From positions 1,017,403-1,081,402 of the forward strand of contig NZ_JAHVHW010000007.1 in NCBI RefSeq assembly GCF_019802055.1: 64,000 nt of DNA. Direction: 5' to 3'. This document shows, piece by piece, positions 19,640-28,784 of the stretch. The position numbers were made by a program, and so were the translations under genes. The DNA comes from Ferrimonas balearica (GTDB lineage Bacteria; Pseudomonadota; Gammaproteobacteria; Enterobacterales; Shewanellaceae). Every line of letters begins with the position of its first letter. Position 1 is the stretch's first letter. Below the pieces are notes generated by a model. It was not told the origin of the DNA and ran no database searches. It saw only the letters and a program-made list of their open reading frames with translations.

Positions 19640-20916
19640 GACTGGGTCTCCATCCGCAGTGTGACGGCGTTGGCGTGGGCTCTCAGCCCCTCGGCTTCCG
19701 CCAGAGTAGTGACCGCGTTGCTCAGGCCTGCCAGACCCTCGCGGCTGAGCTCCTGAACCGTAAAGCGGCGTTGAAAATCCGCCAAAGAGAGGCTGGATGC
19801 GGTGCGCGCGGCGCCGTAGGTGGGCAGCACGTGGTTGGTGCCGCTCGCGTAGTCGCCCACGGATTCCGGGGTCCAGGGGCCAAGGAAAATCGAACCGGCG
19901 GCCCGCAGCTGCGGCAGGAGATCCCTCGGGGCACGGGTTTGCACAATCAGGTGCTCCGGCGCATAGGCGTTGCTGATCTCACAGGCTTGCTCAAGGGTGG
20001 TGGCCAGGATCACCCGGCTTTCGGAGAGCGCCACCCGGGCGATGTCCGCGCGGGGAAGGGTGGCCAGTTGGCGAGTGACTGCGGCTTCCACGGCGTCAGC
20101 CAGCGCCGGGCAGTTGGTGACCAGCATCACCTGCGAATCTTCGCCATGCTCGGCCTGAGAGAGCAGGTCGGCGGCAACAAACTCCGGATTGGCGCTGTCG
20201 TCTGCAATCACCAGTACTTCAGAGGGCCCGGCGGGCATATCGATGGCGGTGCCCTGTTGGCTGACCTGGCGCTTGGCTTCAGTTACAAAGCGGTTTCCAG
20301 GACCAAAGATCTTGTCCACCCTGGGGACAGATTCGGTGCCGTAGGCCAGTGCGGCAACAGCCTGGGCACCCCCAATGGTATAAAGGCAATCCACTCCGCA
20401 GCGGGAGGCGGCGTAGAGAATGGCGTCGTTGACCGGTGGTGGTGTCACCATCACCTTCAGCGGACAGCCTGCAATACGGGCGGGCAGTGCCAGCATCAGC
20501 ACGGTGCTGATCAGCGGTGCGGTGCCGCCGGGTACGTAGAGGCCAACCCGCTCAATCGCTTCACTGCGCAGCTCGCAGCGCACGCCTTGGGCCACGTCCA
20601 ACGCCAGGGTTTGCGGCTGCTGTGCACTGTGAAACCGACCAATGTTATCAATCGCCTGGTCGATGGCCGATTTCAGACTCTGTTCCAGTCGAGCGCCAGC
20701 GGCAGCCATCTGCTCGGGACCCAGTTGCCACTCCTCCGCCATGGCGCCATCGAACTGTTCGGTGAGCGCAATCAGCCCCGCATCGCCCTGGCGTCGTACG
20801 GTTTCCAGTATGCGGCTGACCGCATCCGCCACCTGGTTGTCCTGAACCATCTCGGAGCGGGCCAGGACTCTGCACTGCTGCGCCTTATCCAGTTGTTGCC
20901 AGATTACCCTTTCCAT
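19636..20916 (-). CDS. hisD: Histidinol dehydrogenase
   Basis: 426 residues. The family signature is complete: [66 protein letters not shown] and QAEHGEDSQ, with the zinc/catalytic region APEHLIVQ and [19 protein letters not shown]. It oxidises histidinol to histidine in two NAD-dependent steps. Three bases separate it from hisG. Confidence 0.98.
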   Translation of the reverse strand: MERVIWQQLDKAQQCRVLARSEMVQDNQVADAVSRILETVRRQGDAGLIALTEQFDGAMAEEWQLGPEQMAAAGARLEQSLKSAIDQAIDNIGRFHSAQQPQTLALDVAQGVRCELRSEAIERVGLYVPGGTAPLISTVLMLALPARIAGCPLKVMVTPPPVNDAILYAASRCGVDCLYTIGGAQAVAALAYGTESVPRVDKIFGPGNRFVTEAKRQVSQQGTAIDMPAGPSEVLVIADDSANPEFVAADLLSQAEHGEDSQVMLVTNCPALADAVEAAVTRQLATLPRADIARVALSESRVILATTLEQACEISNAYAPEHLIVQTRAPRDLLPQLRAAGSIFLGPWTPESVGDYASGTNHVLPTYGAARTASSLSLADFQRRFTVQELSREGLAGLSNAVTTLAEAEGLRAHANAVTLRMETQS

Positions 20917-20919
20917 CGT

Positions 20920-21840
20920 TTACCCCAGCATCTTCTCAATGGGCAGCACCAGAATGGAACTGGCACCAAGGGTTTTCAGTTCCTCCATGGTGTCCCAGAA
21001 CAGGGTTTCGGAACTGACGGCGTGCAGCGCGACCCGGGAATCGTCCTCGGCCAGGGGCAGCACCGTGGGATTCTCAGCCCCGGGCAGCAGCGCGATCACT
21101 CGCTCCAACTCCGCCTTGGGAGCGTGCAGCATGATGTACTTGCTCTCTTTGGCCTGGATAACGCCGTTCACCCGAACCAGAAGCTTGTCCACCAGAGCCT
21201 GGCGCTCCTCGCTCAGCGGTTGCGGGGTCTGGATCAGCGTTGCCATTGAACGGAACACCACCTCGACCTCTTTCAGGCCGTTGGCTTCCAGAGTGGCACC
21301 GGTGGAGACCAGATCACAGATGGCATCGGCCAGTCCGGCGCGGGGAGCGACTTCCACCGAGCCCTTGAGCATGCAGCTTTTGAAGGGCACCGCTTTCTCA
21401 TTGAGGTAGCGGCGCAGGAGGTTGGGGTAGGAGGTGGCGATGCGGCACTGGGCCAGGGAATCCGCAGCGGCGTAGGTAAAGTCTTCCGGCACCGCGAGGG
21501 AGAGACGACAGCCGCCAAAGTCGAGACGGCGGAGGGTCTGGAAGGCGGCTTCCTGCCCCCGGGCTTCCCGTTCAAGCCGCTCCTCCTCGAGGACGTTTTC
21601 ACCGACGAAGCCCAGATCAACCACGCCGTCCATCACCAGGCCGGGAATGTCATCATCGCGAACCCGGAGGATGTCGATGGGCAGGTTTTCAACGTGGCTC
21701 ATCAGGCGCTGGTCGCGCAGATTCAGCTTGAGACCACAGCGCTTGAGCAGAGTCTGGCTCTCGTCAGAGAGGCGACCGGATTTCTGAATGGCGATCCGCA
21801 GTCGCCCGGTGTTGGTGGATGGTGTAATTGGTTGTGTCAT
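20920..21840 (-). CDS. hisG: ATP phosphoribosyltransferase, long form
   Basis: 306 residues, the long HisG form with a C-terminal regulatory ACT-like domain (about 225-306) that binds histidine for feedback inhibition and needs no HisZ. The catalytic part has [36 protein letters not shown] and [18 protein letters not shown] (PRPP-binding loop). It catalyses the first committed step, ATP plus PRPP. First structural gene of the operon, preceded by a leader peptide and attenuator. Confidence 0.98.
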   Translation of the reverse strand: MTQPITPSTNTGRLRIAIQKSGRLSDESQTLLKRCGLKLNLRDQRLMSHVENLPIDILRVRDDDIPGLVMDGVVDLGFVGENVLEEERLEREARGQEAAFQTLRRLDFGGCRLSLAVPEDFTYAAADSLAQCRIATSYPNLLRRYLNEKAVPFKSCMLKGSVEVAPRAGLADAICDLVSTGATLEANGLKEVEVVFRSMATLIQTPQPLSEERQALVDKLLVRVNGVIQAKESKYIMLHAPKAELERVIALLPGAENPTVLPLAEDDSRVALHAVSSETLFWDTMEELKTLGASSILVLPIEKMLG

Positions 21841-21860
21841 CTTATCAGTCCCAGTAAACG

Positions 21861-21890
21861 AAAAACCCCTGGCGCTCTGCCAGGGGTTTC
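21861..21890 (-). promoter_or_regulatory. his operon attenuator (transcription terminator)
   Basis: On the minus strand the stem AACCCCTGGC / GCCAGGGGTT with loop AGAGC is followed by TTTTTCG, 20 bases before the hisG start. Upstream, at 21915-21938, another hairpin GGAGG...CCTCC with an inner GCCG/CGGC can form. Together with the His-codon run at 21956-22009 this is the classic leader arrangement: stalling at His codons would favour the non-terminating structure. The exact alternative pairings are inferred, not computed. Confidence 0.85.
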
Positions 21891-21955
21891 GTCGTTGTTT
21901 GGACTTTCACCACCGGAGGCGCCGTAACGGCAACCTCCAGCGATATCGCCTTCGG

Positions 21956-22009
21956 CTACCGCTGTGTGTGATGATGATGATGCATAGCGTTCAGGCTAAA
22001 ACGGTTCAT
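21956..22009 (-). CDS. hisL: his operon leader peptide
   Basis: A 17-codon frame, MNRFSLNAMHHHHHTQR, with five consecutive His codons (four CAT, one CAC) and a stop 116 bases ahead of hisG. E. coli HisL has seven His in 16 residues. The ATG at 22009 has only GGA about seven bases upstream; an internal ATG directly before the His run would give a 9-residue peptide. It is the sensor of charged tRNA-His for attenuation. Confidence 0.88.
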   Translation of the reverse strand: MNRFSLNAMHHHHHTQR

Positions 22010-22178
22010 TGATGTCCAAATCCGATAAATAGTTGACTGCTATTTACGCTAATGCAGCGATTTTTCATTTGCAAGACCGAATTTTGCTTTTTGCCGTTAT
22101 GACTTATGACGTATGGTGGCGCCTGTTATGGCGGCTGCCAATCTGCCGCATCCAACCTGAACACTGCCGGGAGTCGTT

Positions 22179-24095
22179 GTGGCTGCAAGCCGTTTGCACA
22201 AAGAGGTGGCCCTTGCACTGGGTGAGGGGGGACTGCTGGGCAAGGGAGTCCCCGGCTTTCGTCCACGAGCCGTCCAGCAAACTCTGGCTCAGGCACTGAC
22301 CGATACTCTGCAGAACCACACCATGCTGGTGGCGGAAGCGGGAACGGGGATCGGCAAAACCTTTGCCTATCTGGTTCCGGCACTGCTCAGCGGTAAGCGC
22401 ACTCTGGTCAGTACCGGCAGTAAAAACCTCCAGGATCAGCTCTTTCTCAAGGATCTGCCCGCGCTGCTCAAACTGCTGGAGCGGCCACCCAAAGTCGCAC
22501 TCCTGAAAGGCCGCAGCAACTACCTGTGTCATTACCACCTGAACCGGCGGCTGGCGGATCTGCCGGAAGATCCGACCCTGGTCGATGAACTGATGCGGAT
22601 CCGCCACTGGGCCAACGGCACCGTCAGCGGCGATTTCGCTGAATTGACCTCCGTTCCTGAGGACTCTCTGGCGCTGGTGATGGCGGGCTCCACCAATGAC
22701 AACTGCCTGGGCCGGAAATGCCCTGAGTTTGAACGCTGTGCGCTTAAAAAGGCACGAGATAAGGCAATGGAAGCGGACCTGGTGGTGGTCAATCACCATC
22801 TCTTCTTCGCCGATATGGCGCTTAAAGAGACCGGATTTGCCGAGATCCTGCCAAGTTGTGAGCTCTTTATCTTCGATGAGGCTCACCAGCTGCCCGACAT
22901 CGCCCTCAACCATTTCGCCACCTCCGTCAGCAGTCGTCAGCTGCAGGATATTGCCCGGGAGATGTTACGCGCTTATGCGGGGCCACTCAGGGATTGCCGG
23001 CCGCTGCAGTCTGCCGCGTCCCGATTGCAGGCGGTGGTTGCTGATCTTTACGATCTTCTGGTTTCCGCCAGCACTCATGACTGGCGCCAACTGCGGGAGC
23101 AGGGTGCCGTTGCTGAGGCGATGGCGCGTCTGTCGGAAGCGCTCGCCTTTGCCCGTCGGATCCTGGAAAGCCAGTTGAGTCGTGATGAGGCTGCGGATCA
23201 CGCCTTTGAGCGCGCCAGTCTGCTGGAGGCGAGGCTGGCCGCGTTTCTGACTCCGGCACAGGCTTCGCTGACGGTAGAGTGCCATCGTGGCCACTTTGTG
23301 TTGCGGTCCAGCCCGCTTTCCGTTGCCAGTGAGTGCCAGGGCTATTACCGCCAGTTCAAGGCGGGATGGCTGTTTACCTCGGCCACGTTGACGGTGGCGG
23401 ATCGCTTTGACCATTTTATTGAGGCCCTGGGGCTGGAAACGCCTCAGGAACTCATTCTGGACAGCCCCTTTAACTACCCGGAACAGGCGTTGCTCTGCGT
23501 ACCGCGATACCTGCCGGAGCCGGGCAGGGTGGAGGTGGCAGACAAGTTGGCGGAGATCGCCATCAAACTGTGCCAGGCCGCCCATGGTCGCACCTTCCTG
23601 CTGTTCACCAGTTACCAGATGATGCACCAGGTGGGTGAGCGTCTGGCTCGCCGTCTGGACCTGCCTTTGCTGGTGCAGGGGATGGGCTCCAAACGCACGC
23701 TTCTGAGCCGCTTTACCCAGTTGGGCAACGCCGTGTTGCTGGGCACCGCCAGTTTTTGGGAAGGGGTGGATGTACGGGGCAAGGCACTCAGTTGCGTGAT
23801 GATCGATAAGCTGCCGTTTGCCTCACCGGATGATCCCCTGGTCAAGGCGCGCTCCGACGCGGTCAGGATGCGCAATGGCGATCCCTTTACCGAGGTGCTG
23901 GTGCCCGGTGCGGTGATTTCGCTGAAGCAGGGGGTGGGACGTCTGATCCGTGGGGAAACGGACCGGGGCGTACTGGTCATCGCCGATCCCAGGCTGGTCA
24001 GCCGCCCTTATGGCGCCATCTTTCTGGACAGTCTGCCACCGATGGCGCGCACCCGTGATCTTGAGCGCGCGCTTGCGATGCTGAAGCAGCTGTAA
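22179..24095 (+). CDS. yoaA: DinG-family ATP-dependent DNA helicase YoaA
   Basis: 638 residues. Superfamily 2 helicase, XPD/DinG group. Walker A is AEAGTGIGKTFAYLVP (about residues 51-66), the DEAH box is FIFDEAHQLPD (about 230), and the C-terminal motifs are FTSATLT, LLGTASFWEGVDVRG and LKQGVGRLIRGETDRG. Cysteines that would bind the Fe-S cluster are seen in YLCHYH, DNCLGRKCPEFERCALKKA (about 116-195). Size and sequence fit YoaA, which acts with the HolC clamp-loader subunit in E. coli to repair stalled forks. Start is GTG 22179 with GGGAG upstream; the next Met is inside Walker A. It is divergent from the his operon. Confidence 0.92.
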   Translation: MAASRLHKEVALALGEGGLLGKGVPGFRPRAVQQTLAQALTDTLQNHTMLVAEAGTGIGKTFAYLVPALLSGKRTLVSTGSKNLQDQLFLKDLPALLKLLERPPKVALLKGRSNYLCHYHLNRRLADLPEDPTLVDELMRIRHWANGTVSGDFAELTSVPEDSLALVMAGSTNDNCLGRKCPEFERCALKKARDKAMEADLVVVNHHLFFADMALKETGFAEILPSCELFIFDEAHQLPDIALNHFATSVSSRQLQDIAREMLRAYAGPLRDCRPLQSAASRLQAVVADLYDLLVSASTHDWRQLREQGAVAEAMARLSEALAFARRILESQLSRDEAADHAFERASLLEARLAAFLTPAQASLTVECHRGHFVLRSSPLSVASECQGYYRQFKAGWLFTSATLTVADRFDHFIEALGLETPQELILDSPFNYPEQALLCVPRYLPEPGRVEVADKLAEIAIKLCQAAHGRTFLLFTSYQMMHQVGERLARRLDLPLLVQGMGSKRTLLSRFTQLGNAVLLGTASFWEGVDVRGKALSCVMIDKLPFASPDDPLVKARSDAVRMRNGDPFTEVLVPGAVISLKQGVGRLIRGETDRGVLVIADPRLVSRPYGAIFLDSLPPMARTRDLERALAMLKQL

Positions 24096-24124
24096 TCGGG
24101 CGCCCAAAGCTGTGCTGGCAGGGG

Positions 24125-25561
24125 TCAGGGCGTCAGCATCAGAGAATCCAGTGCCCCCATCCCGCTGTGCACGCCACCCTCTGTGACCTGAGCTGATTTG
24201 CTGCGAATGAGGTAACCGGCATAGCCCTCATTGTCGAGGGCGGATTCCCCGTTGAAGTGGATCGTGAACATCCCGATTTCACTGATCAGATCGTCAATTC
24301 GGTGGATTTCGCCCTTACGGACGACATAGGCACTTTTCTCCCGAGCCGACGGATGCAGCCGTCGCATCAGGGTCCAGGCGGGATAGTCCTCTGGCCGCAG
24401 CTGTTTCAGCTTGGCTGGAATTGCCTCATCAAACACGCAGTGTCCACCGCCTTCCCCCTGGTTCTTCAATACCCAGTGGCCTGGTGGGCTGGTTTCAACA
24501 CGCTCAAGGCTGAGCGCTGTAACCGGAGCCATCTCACCAAGCAGATGTTTGACGCTCTCCGCTTCGCTGAGTGACAGATCAAATCGGGTCAGCGCTTGCG
24601 CGTCGAAACCGGAGAGCAGCATCTGTACCCGCTTGCTGGTTGCCAACTGCTGACTCACAGTGGCGTTTACCGCAACGCGGTGTTGCTCAATGCGGATGCG
24701 GGTCTGCATCAGCGCTTCGCAGCAGGCCTGACCAATCAGATCCTTAGCGGCATAGTCACAGTACTGGTAACCGGAGCGCAGATAGACGCTGTCCACCGGA
24801 CCGATCCCCTCAAGCAGCAGTCGATCCCCCGGGCCGGTGGTCAGCCCGTCATAGAGTTCTCTGAAAGTACGTCGTACGGTGCGCAGGCCACGCTGTTGCA
24901 ACGCATACTCCAGCAGGTGCTGGTCGTAAACATTGTCCTCATGCTCCTGCACCACCATCAGGAAGGTTGCCAACCCCTCATCGTTAAATTCCTGCTTGAT
25001 GCTGGTGGTGGCAGCGGCGATGCCGTCAGCAAGACGTTCCAAAGCCCGGTTTTCAATCAATGCGCCCGGTTCGCTCCCACTCCATTGCTCAAAGGGGACT
25101 GGCCACTGGGTTTTCAGGTGACGGTGGAGTTCATGAATGCGCTGGCCAAAAGGCCCCATTCCAGCAGCAATGCCATTGAACTCCACCAGTTTCGGACCCA
25201 GTTCGACGTCATCCATAAAGTCACTGCGCATAATAAGCAGAGGTCGACGAAGGGCGGGTTTCAGCCCATTGTGCAGTGCCTGATGCATCGCCAATAGCGC
25301 ACTGAAAAACGCATCGCCCTCGGTAATGGGCGCGATTGCCTGATGCAGAAAATCATGATCTTCGGAGACGGCGTGGATCAATCGGCCAAGCAGGTGAACC
25401 GTTGAAGAAAGTTGCTCATAGCGGTCCCCCTGGATAGGAGTAGGGCTCAGGCTGAAGGCCGGATGGCGCGCGGAGTCTGATGTCACTTTCATGGCCATAC
25501 CGTGGGCCAGTGCCCACTCGACCGCTTCGTTTTTGGCTTTATCGACATTTCGGTAGGCCAT
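24125..25561 (-). CDS. Eukaryotic-type glutathione synthetase
   Basis: 478 residues from ATG 25561 (AGGAG 8-9 bases upstream); this agrees with the roughly 474 residues of the eukaryotic family, while the open frame extends 62 codons further without a plausible start. Family marks are EWALAHGMAM near the N-terminus, the substrate region KLVEFNGIAAGMGPFGQRIHELHRH (about 145-170), the ATP-binding glycine triad loop VLKNQGEGGGHCVFDE (about 388-403) and the C-terminal GYLIRSKSAQV and EGGVHSGMGALDS. It would join gamma-glutamylcysteine and glycine using ATP. It is unrelated to bacterial GshB. No gamma-glutamylcysteine ligase lies nearby. It may have entered by transfer, but a patchy bacterial distribution is known. 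The closing loop is GGGHC rather than GGGNN, so a relaxed or altered substrate choice is possible. Confidence 0.82.
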   Translation of the reverse strand: MAYRNVDKAKNEAVEWALAHGMAMKVTSDSARHPAFSLSPTPIQGDRYEQLSSTVHLLGRLIHAVSEDHDFLHQAIAPITEGDAFFSALLAMHQALHNGLKPALRRPLLIMRSDFMDDVELGPKLVEFNGIAAGMGPFGQRIHELHRHLKTQWPVPFEQWSGSEPGALIENRALERLADGIAAATTSIKQEFNDEGLATFLMVVQEHEDNVYDQHLLEYALQQRGLRTVRRTFRELYDGLTTGPGDRLLLEGIGPVDSVYLRSGYQYCDYAAKDLIGQACCEALMQTRIRIEQHRVAVNATVSQQLATSKRVQMLLSGFDAQALTRFDLSLSEAESVKHLLGEMAPVTALSLERVETSPPGHWVLKNQGEGGGHCVFDEAIPAKLKQLRPEDYPAWTLMRRLHPSAREKSAYVVRKGEIHRIDDLISEIGMFTIHFNGESALDNEGYAGYLIRSKSAQVTEGGVHSGMGALDSLMLTP

Positions 25562-25896
25562 CTCGTTGCTCCTAAGTCGGGCACCCACGTCGCAGACCGG
25601 TGGTGCCATAATTCTATTATTGTCGAAATATAGTGTCCCAGACCGATTCTGACAATACATATTTCCAAACCCTTCGAAATGAAGCGGCCGGTTGTCAGCG
25701 TTACAGCACAAGGAGGTTACAGACCCCGCTTTCTGCTGTGCTATCATCCCGCCATCGCATTAGACCGCCTCAAAAAACCGGTTATCGGACGGGATACGAC
25801 GCCGATGCCTGGGCGGCTGCCACTGAACCAAATCCGTTGCGGCGCACTGCAACGGTACAGGCCTGCTCAGGTCTGAGATGTAACAAGAGAGCCTTG
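25562..25896. promoter_or_regulatory. Divergent promoter region between glutathione synthetase and tsaB
   Basis: 335 bases without a supported gene. The central part (about 25608-25680) is AT-rich compared with its surroundings. On the plus strand TATCAT at 25741-25746 in the context CTGTGCTATCATCCC is a plausible -10 box for tsaB, giving a leader near 145 bases. Frames remain open across the region in both directions but lack ribosome sites at suitable starts. Confidence 0.45.
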
Positions 25897-26580
25897 ATGA
25901 AGATCCTGATTATCGATACCGCCACTGAAAACTGCTCCGCCGCTCTGTATCTGGATGGCCAGATCAGCGATCAGGAGCAGGAGTCCCCTCGCGAGCACAG
26001 CCAGCGTCTGCTGCCGATGGTGGATACCCTGATGGCGGACGCAGGCATGACACTGAATCAACTGGATGCCATCGCCTTTGGCCGTGGTCCGGGCAGTTTT
26101 ACCGGCATCCGGATTGGCACCGCCATGATGCAGGGTCTGGCGCTGGGCGCGGATCTGCCGGTACTCCCCATCTCCAACTTGGCTGCCATGGCTCAGGCCG
26201 CCATTGCCGAGGGTGCCAGTGAAGTCGTAGCCGCCATTGATGCCCGTATGGGAGAGGTCTACTTCGGCCACTTCCGCGCTGAAAATGGACTGGCTGTGCT
26301 GGTGGGAGAGGAGCAGGTGGTTGCACCGGAGCAGTTGTTGGCCCAATGGCAACTGGGTGACCAGGTGATTGCGGTCGGCACCGGTTTTGAAGCCTACCCG
26401 GAACTGGCCGCCGATGACCGAATCACTGTCGCTGAACATCTGCGCCTGCCCACTGCTAAACTGATGATTCCTCTCGCGGTTAGCGCGTTTGAACAGGGTC
26501 AGGCAATGCCGGTGGATGAGGTTGAGCCGGTGTACCTGCGTAACAACGTGGCCTGGAAGAAACTGCCGGGTCGCGAATAA
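25897..26580 (+). CDS. tsaB: tRNA threonylcarbamoyladenosine biosynthesis protein TsaB
   Basis: 227 residues, ASKHA fold. The start MKILIIDTATENCSAALY and the motifs REHSQRLLPMVDTLM, IAFGRGPGSFTGIRIGTA and VVAAIDARMGEVYFG are those of TsaB (YeaZ). It dimerises with TsaD and, with TsaE and TsaC, makes the t6A modification at position 37 of ANN-decoding tRNAs. ATG 25897 is the family start. A small conserved-looking gene follows by 13 bases. Confidence 0.95.
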   Translation: MKILIIDTATENCSAALYLDGQISDQEQESPREHSQRLLPMVDTLMADAGMTLNQLDAIAFGRGPGSFTGIRIGTAMMQGLALGADLPVLPISNLAAMAQAAIAEGASEVVAAIDARMGEVYFGHFRAENGLAVLVGEEQVVAPEQLLAQWQLGDQVIAVGTGFEAYPELAADDRITVAEHLRLPTAKLMIPLAVSAFEQGQAMPVDEVEPVYLRNNVAWKKLPGRE

Positions 26581-26593
26581 ACGAGGGTAGGGT

Positions 26594-26863
26594 ATGCGTC
26601 CGGTCGGGATTGGGCTTCCGGGCCCACAGCACAGGGTTACTCCACCGGCCAGGCCGGTGGCGCCCACGGCTGCGGAAACCACCCCTGGTCCGGTTCTGGT
26701 GCAGCCTGCAGACCAGGCCGGCTGGGCGGATTGGCAGGCGGGCCGGGCGCAACTGCAACCCGATGGCGCTGACCACCCCGCGTTGTCTCTTTATCGTGAT
26801 ATTGCCCAGGGCGATCTGCGTCAGCAACTTCAGGCGATGGTCGGGGTTGACCTCTATGTATGA
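26594..26863 (+). CDS. Small hypothetical protein downstream of tsaB
   Basis: 89 residues, Pro/Ala/Gln-rich N-terminal two thirds (probably disordered) and a C-terminal helix with ALSLYRDIAQGDLRQQLQAMVGVDLYV. The ending resembles small proteins of marine gammaproteobacteria that I have seen with LQxxVGVDxYV tails, but I cannot name the family. ATG 26594 follows GAGGGTAGGG. The 13-base spacing to tsaB suggests co-transcription. Function unknown. Confidence 0.6.
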   Translation: MRPVGIGLPGPQHRVTPPARPVAPTAAETTPGPVLVQPADQAGWADWQAGRAQLQPDGADHPALSLYRDIAQGDLRQQLQAMVGVDLYV

Positions 26864-26928
26864 CGCCTGTCTGGAGCCCGTTTGGCTAACCTGTTAAGGT
26901 CACTGCTGATTTTTTCTAAGGAAAGGAA

Positions 26929-27750
26929 ATGATCATGACCAAGACACTTATCCCTATGGCCTTTCTGGCTGCGACCCTCTCTATCCCTGTTGCGGCTGAG
27001 TCGGCCCCGACCCTGACCGATCTGGCCGAGGGGAGTCACCGCAGCGAAGCCAATGTGGCGCGCAATCTCTATCGCCATCCCGTGGAAACCCTCGAGTTTT
27101 TCGGCCTGCATCCCCATATGCGAGTGATCGAGCTCTGGCCCGGCGGCGGCTGGTATTCCGAAATCCTGGCTCCCTACCTGAAGGGGCAGGGGAATTTTGT
27201 TGCCGCATCCTTTGACCTGAATCCTCCGGCAGAGGCGAATGCGCCCGCTTATCGGGCCCGCATCGGCAAGTCCTATCAGGAGAAGCTGGCGGCGGATCCC
27301 GACCTGTACGGTCAGGTCGAGGTGATCGCCTTTGACCCACCGCGCCAGTCCAGCCTCGGCATTGAAGCCACCGCCGATATGGTTCTGACCTTCCGCAATC
27401 TCCATAACTGGGCCAAAGATGGCCAGTTGGAAACCGTGTTTCGCAGTGCCTGGGAGGTGCTGACACCGGGCGGAGTGTTTGGTGTGGTGGAGCATCGCGG
27501 CAAGCCCGGACAGGATATCGCGAGTGGCTATATGGATGAGGCGGAAGTGATCGCACTGGCGGAGAAAGTGGGGTTCCGCCTGGCGGCTAAGAGTGAAATC
27601 AACGCCAACGCCAAAGACAGCAAAGACCACCCGAAAGGGGTGTGGACCCTGCCTCCCTCACTGCGCCTTGGTGAGCAGGATCGGGCGAAATACCTGGCCA
27701 TTGGCGAGTCGGACCGTATGACGCTGAAGTTTTATAAGCCTGAAATTTAA
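26929..27750 (+). CDS. Secreted class I methyltransferase-like protein
   Basis: 273 residues with a signal peptide (about 1-23, LIPMAFLAATLSIPVAAE). The mature part has a Rossmann SAM-binding motif I, RVIELWPGGGWYSEILAPYL (about 70-89), a NxH-type motif IV (LTFRNLHNW, about 160), and ALTPGG-like EVLTPGGVFGVVEHR. This matches the COG4798-type predicted methyltransferases, which carry signal peptides although SAM is not known to be abundant in the periplasm. The true ligand or reaction is therefore open. AAGGAAAGG precedes the ATG; a second ATG two codons on is equally possible. Confidence 0.8.
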   Translation: MIMTKTLIPMAFLAATLSIPVAAESAPTLTDLAEGSHRSEANVARNLYRHPVETLEFFGLHPHMRVIELWPGGGWYSEILAPYLKGQGNFVAASFDLNPPAEANAPAYRARIGKSYQEKLAADPDLYGQVEVIAFDPPRQSSLGIEATADMVLTFRNLHNWAKDGQLETVFRSAWEVLTPGGVFGVVEHRGKPGQDIASGYMDEAEVIALAEKVGFRLAAKSEINANAKDSKDHPKGVWTLPPSLRLGEQDRAKYLAIGESDRMTLKFYKPEI

Positions 27751-27834
27751 TCGCTTTAACATAAGTGCAACTGATCCAACCAGAGCCGAAGTGACACGGT
27801 TTTGTGAACTGGATCAGGACAGCGCAGGAGACCT

Positions 27835-28710
27835 ATGGCAACCTTGCCCGCCGCCGAGGCGATAACCCTGAAACTGGATGATTTGACCCTGGCAGCACAG
27901 CGCTGGGGCGAGCCTGATGCGCCCTTGATTCTGGCGCTGCACGGCTGGCTCGATAACAGTGAAAGCTTTGCGCCCCTGGCTCCGGCACTGGTGGAGCAGG
28001 GTTACCAGGTACTGGCATTGGATTGGGCCGGGCATGGTTTGTCGGAGCATCGTCCTCCGGGTAACCACTACCCGTTCCTGGAGTACCTGTACGACCTGCA
28101 CCGTGTGATGGCGATGCTGCCATCGCCCCCCTGCTGTCTGCTGGGGCACTCGATGGGCGGGATACTGGCGCAGCTGTATGCCGGACTCTATCCGGATGAA
28201 GTGCCTGCGCTGGTGGCCATCGAAGCGGTTGGGCCGCTGGTGTGCGAGACCGGCAAAGCCGCCGAGCGTTTGCGCTTTGGCTTTCTCAGTCGCCAGAAGC
28301 CGCAGGGGCCGATCCAGGGTTACGACAAGCTGGCGCCCCTGGTGGCGGCAAGAGCGCGCAGTGGCAGCTTTGACGAGCGCTTTGCCCGGATGCTGCTGTC
28401 CCGAAACCTGGAGTTTCGTGGTCGGCGCTGGTATTGGCGCTCCGATCCGCGCCTGCGGGAGCGGTCGGCGTGGATGATGACAGCATCCCAGGCCCAGGAT
28501 TACCTGGCCGGATATCGACACTCTTCTCTGGTGGTGTTGGGGGAGCACGGCTACCCCCAGCTGAAATCCGCCCTGGAGGAGCGTCAGGATTGGTTTTTCG
28601 ATGTTCGCATTGAGCGGATCCCAGGCGGGCATCATTGCCACATGGAGTCGGTGCCACAGATGGTCCAGACTCTGCTCAACTATATGTCACGGATACCTAA
28701 CGGTTCCTGA
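27835..28710 (+). CDS. Alpha/beta hydrolase
   Basis: 291 residues. The oxyanion segment LALHGWLDNSESF (about 32-44), the GxSxG nucleophile elbow LLGHSMGGILAQLYAG (Ser near 106), and a late His in IPGGHHCHMES (about 264) form the usual catalytic arrangement; the acid residue is probably in the VVLGEHGYP region. The pattern matches MhpC-type hydrolases/esterases common upstream of fadD in Shewanella relatives. Cytoplasmic, substrate unknown. AGGAG precedes ATG 27835 by about five bases. Confidence 0.85.
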   Translation: MATLPAAEAITLKLDDLTLAAQRWGEPDAPLILALHGWLDNSESFAPLAPALVEQGYQVLALDWAGHGLSEHRPPGNHYPFLEYLYDLHRVMAMLPSPPCCLLGHSMGGILAQLYAGLYPDEVPALVAIEAVGPLVCETGKAAERLRFGFLSRQKPQGPIQGYDKLAPLVAARARSGSFDERFARMLLSRNLEFRGRRWYWRSDPRLRERSAWMMTASQAQDYLAGYRHSSLVVLGEHGYPQLKSALEERQDWFFDVRIERIPGGHHCHMESVPQMVQTLLNYMSRIPNGS

Positions 28711-28784
28711 CCTGAATTTGGCTTTTTTAGGGGCAATGTGCCCCCAGTACCCCAAAGCAGTACTGTTCCACAAAGGAGAACAGC

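Noticed and set aside
25562-25747. N-terminal extension of the glutathione synthetase by 62 codons
   Set aside because: Exceeds family length and lacks a ribosome site, whereas ATG 25561 has a strong one.
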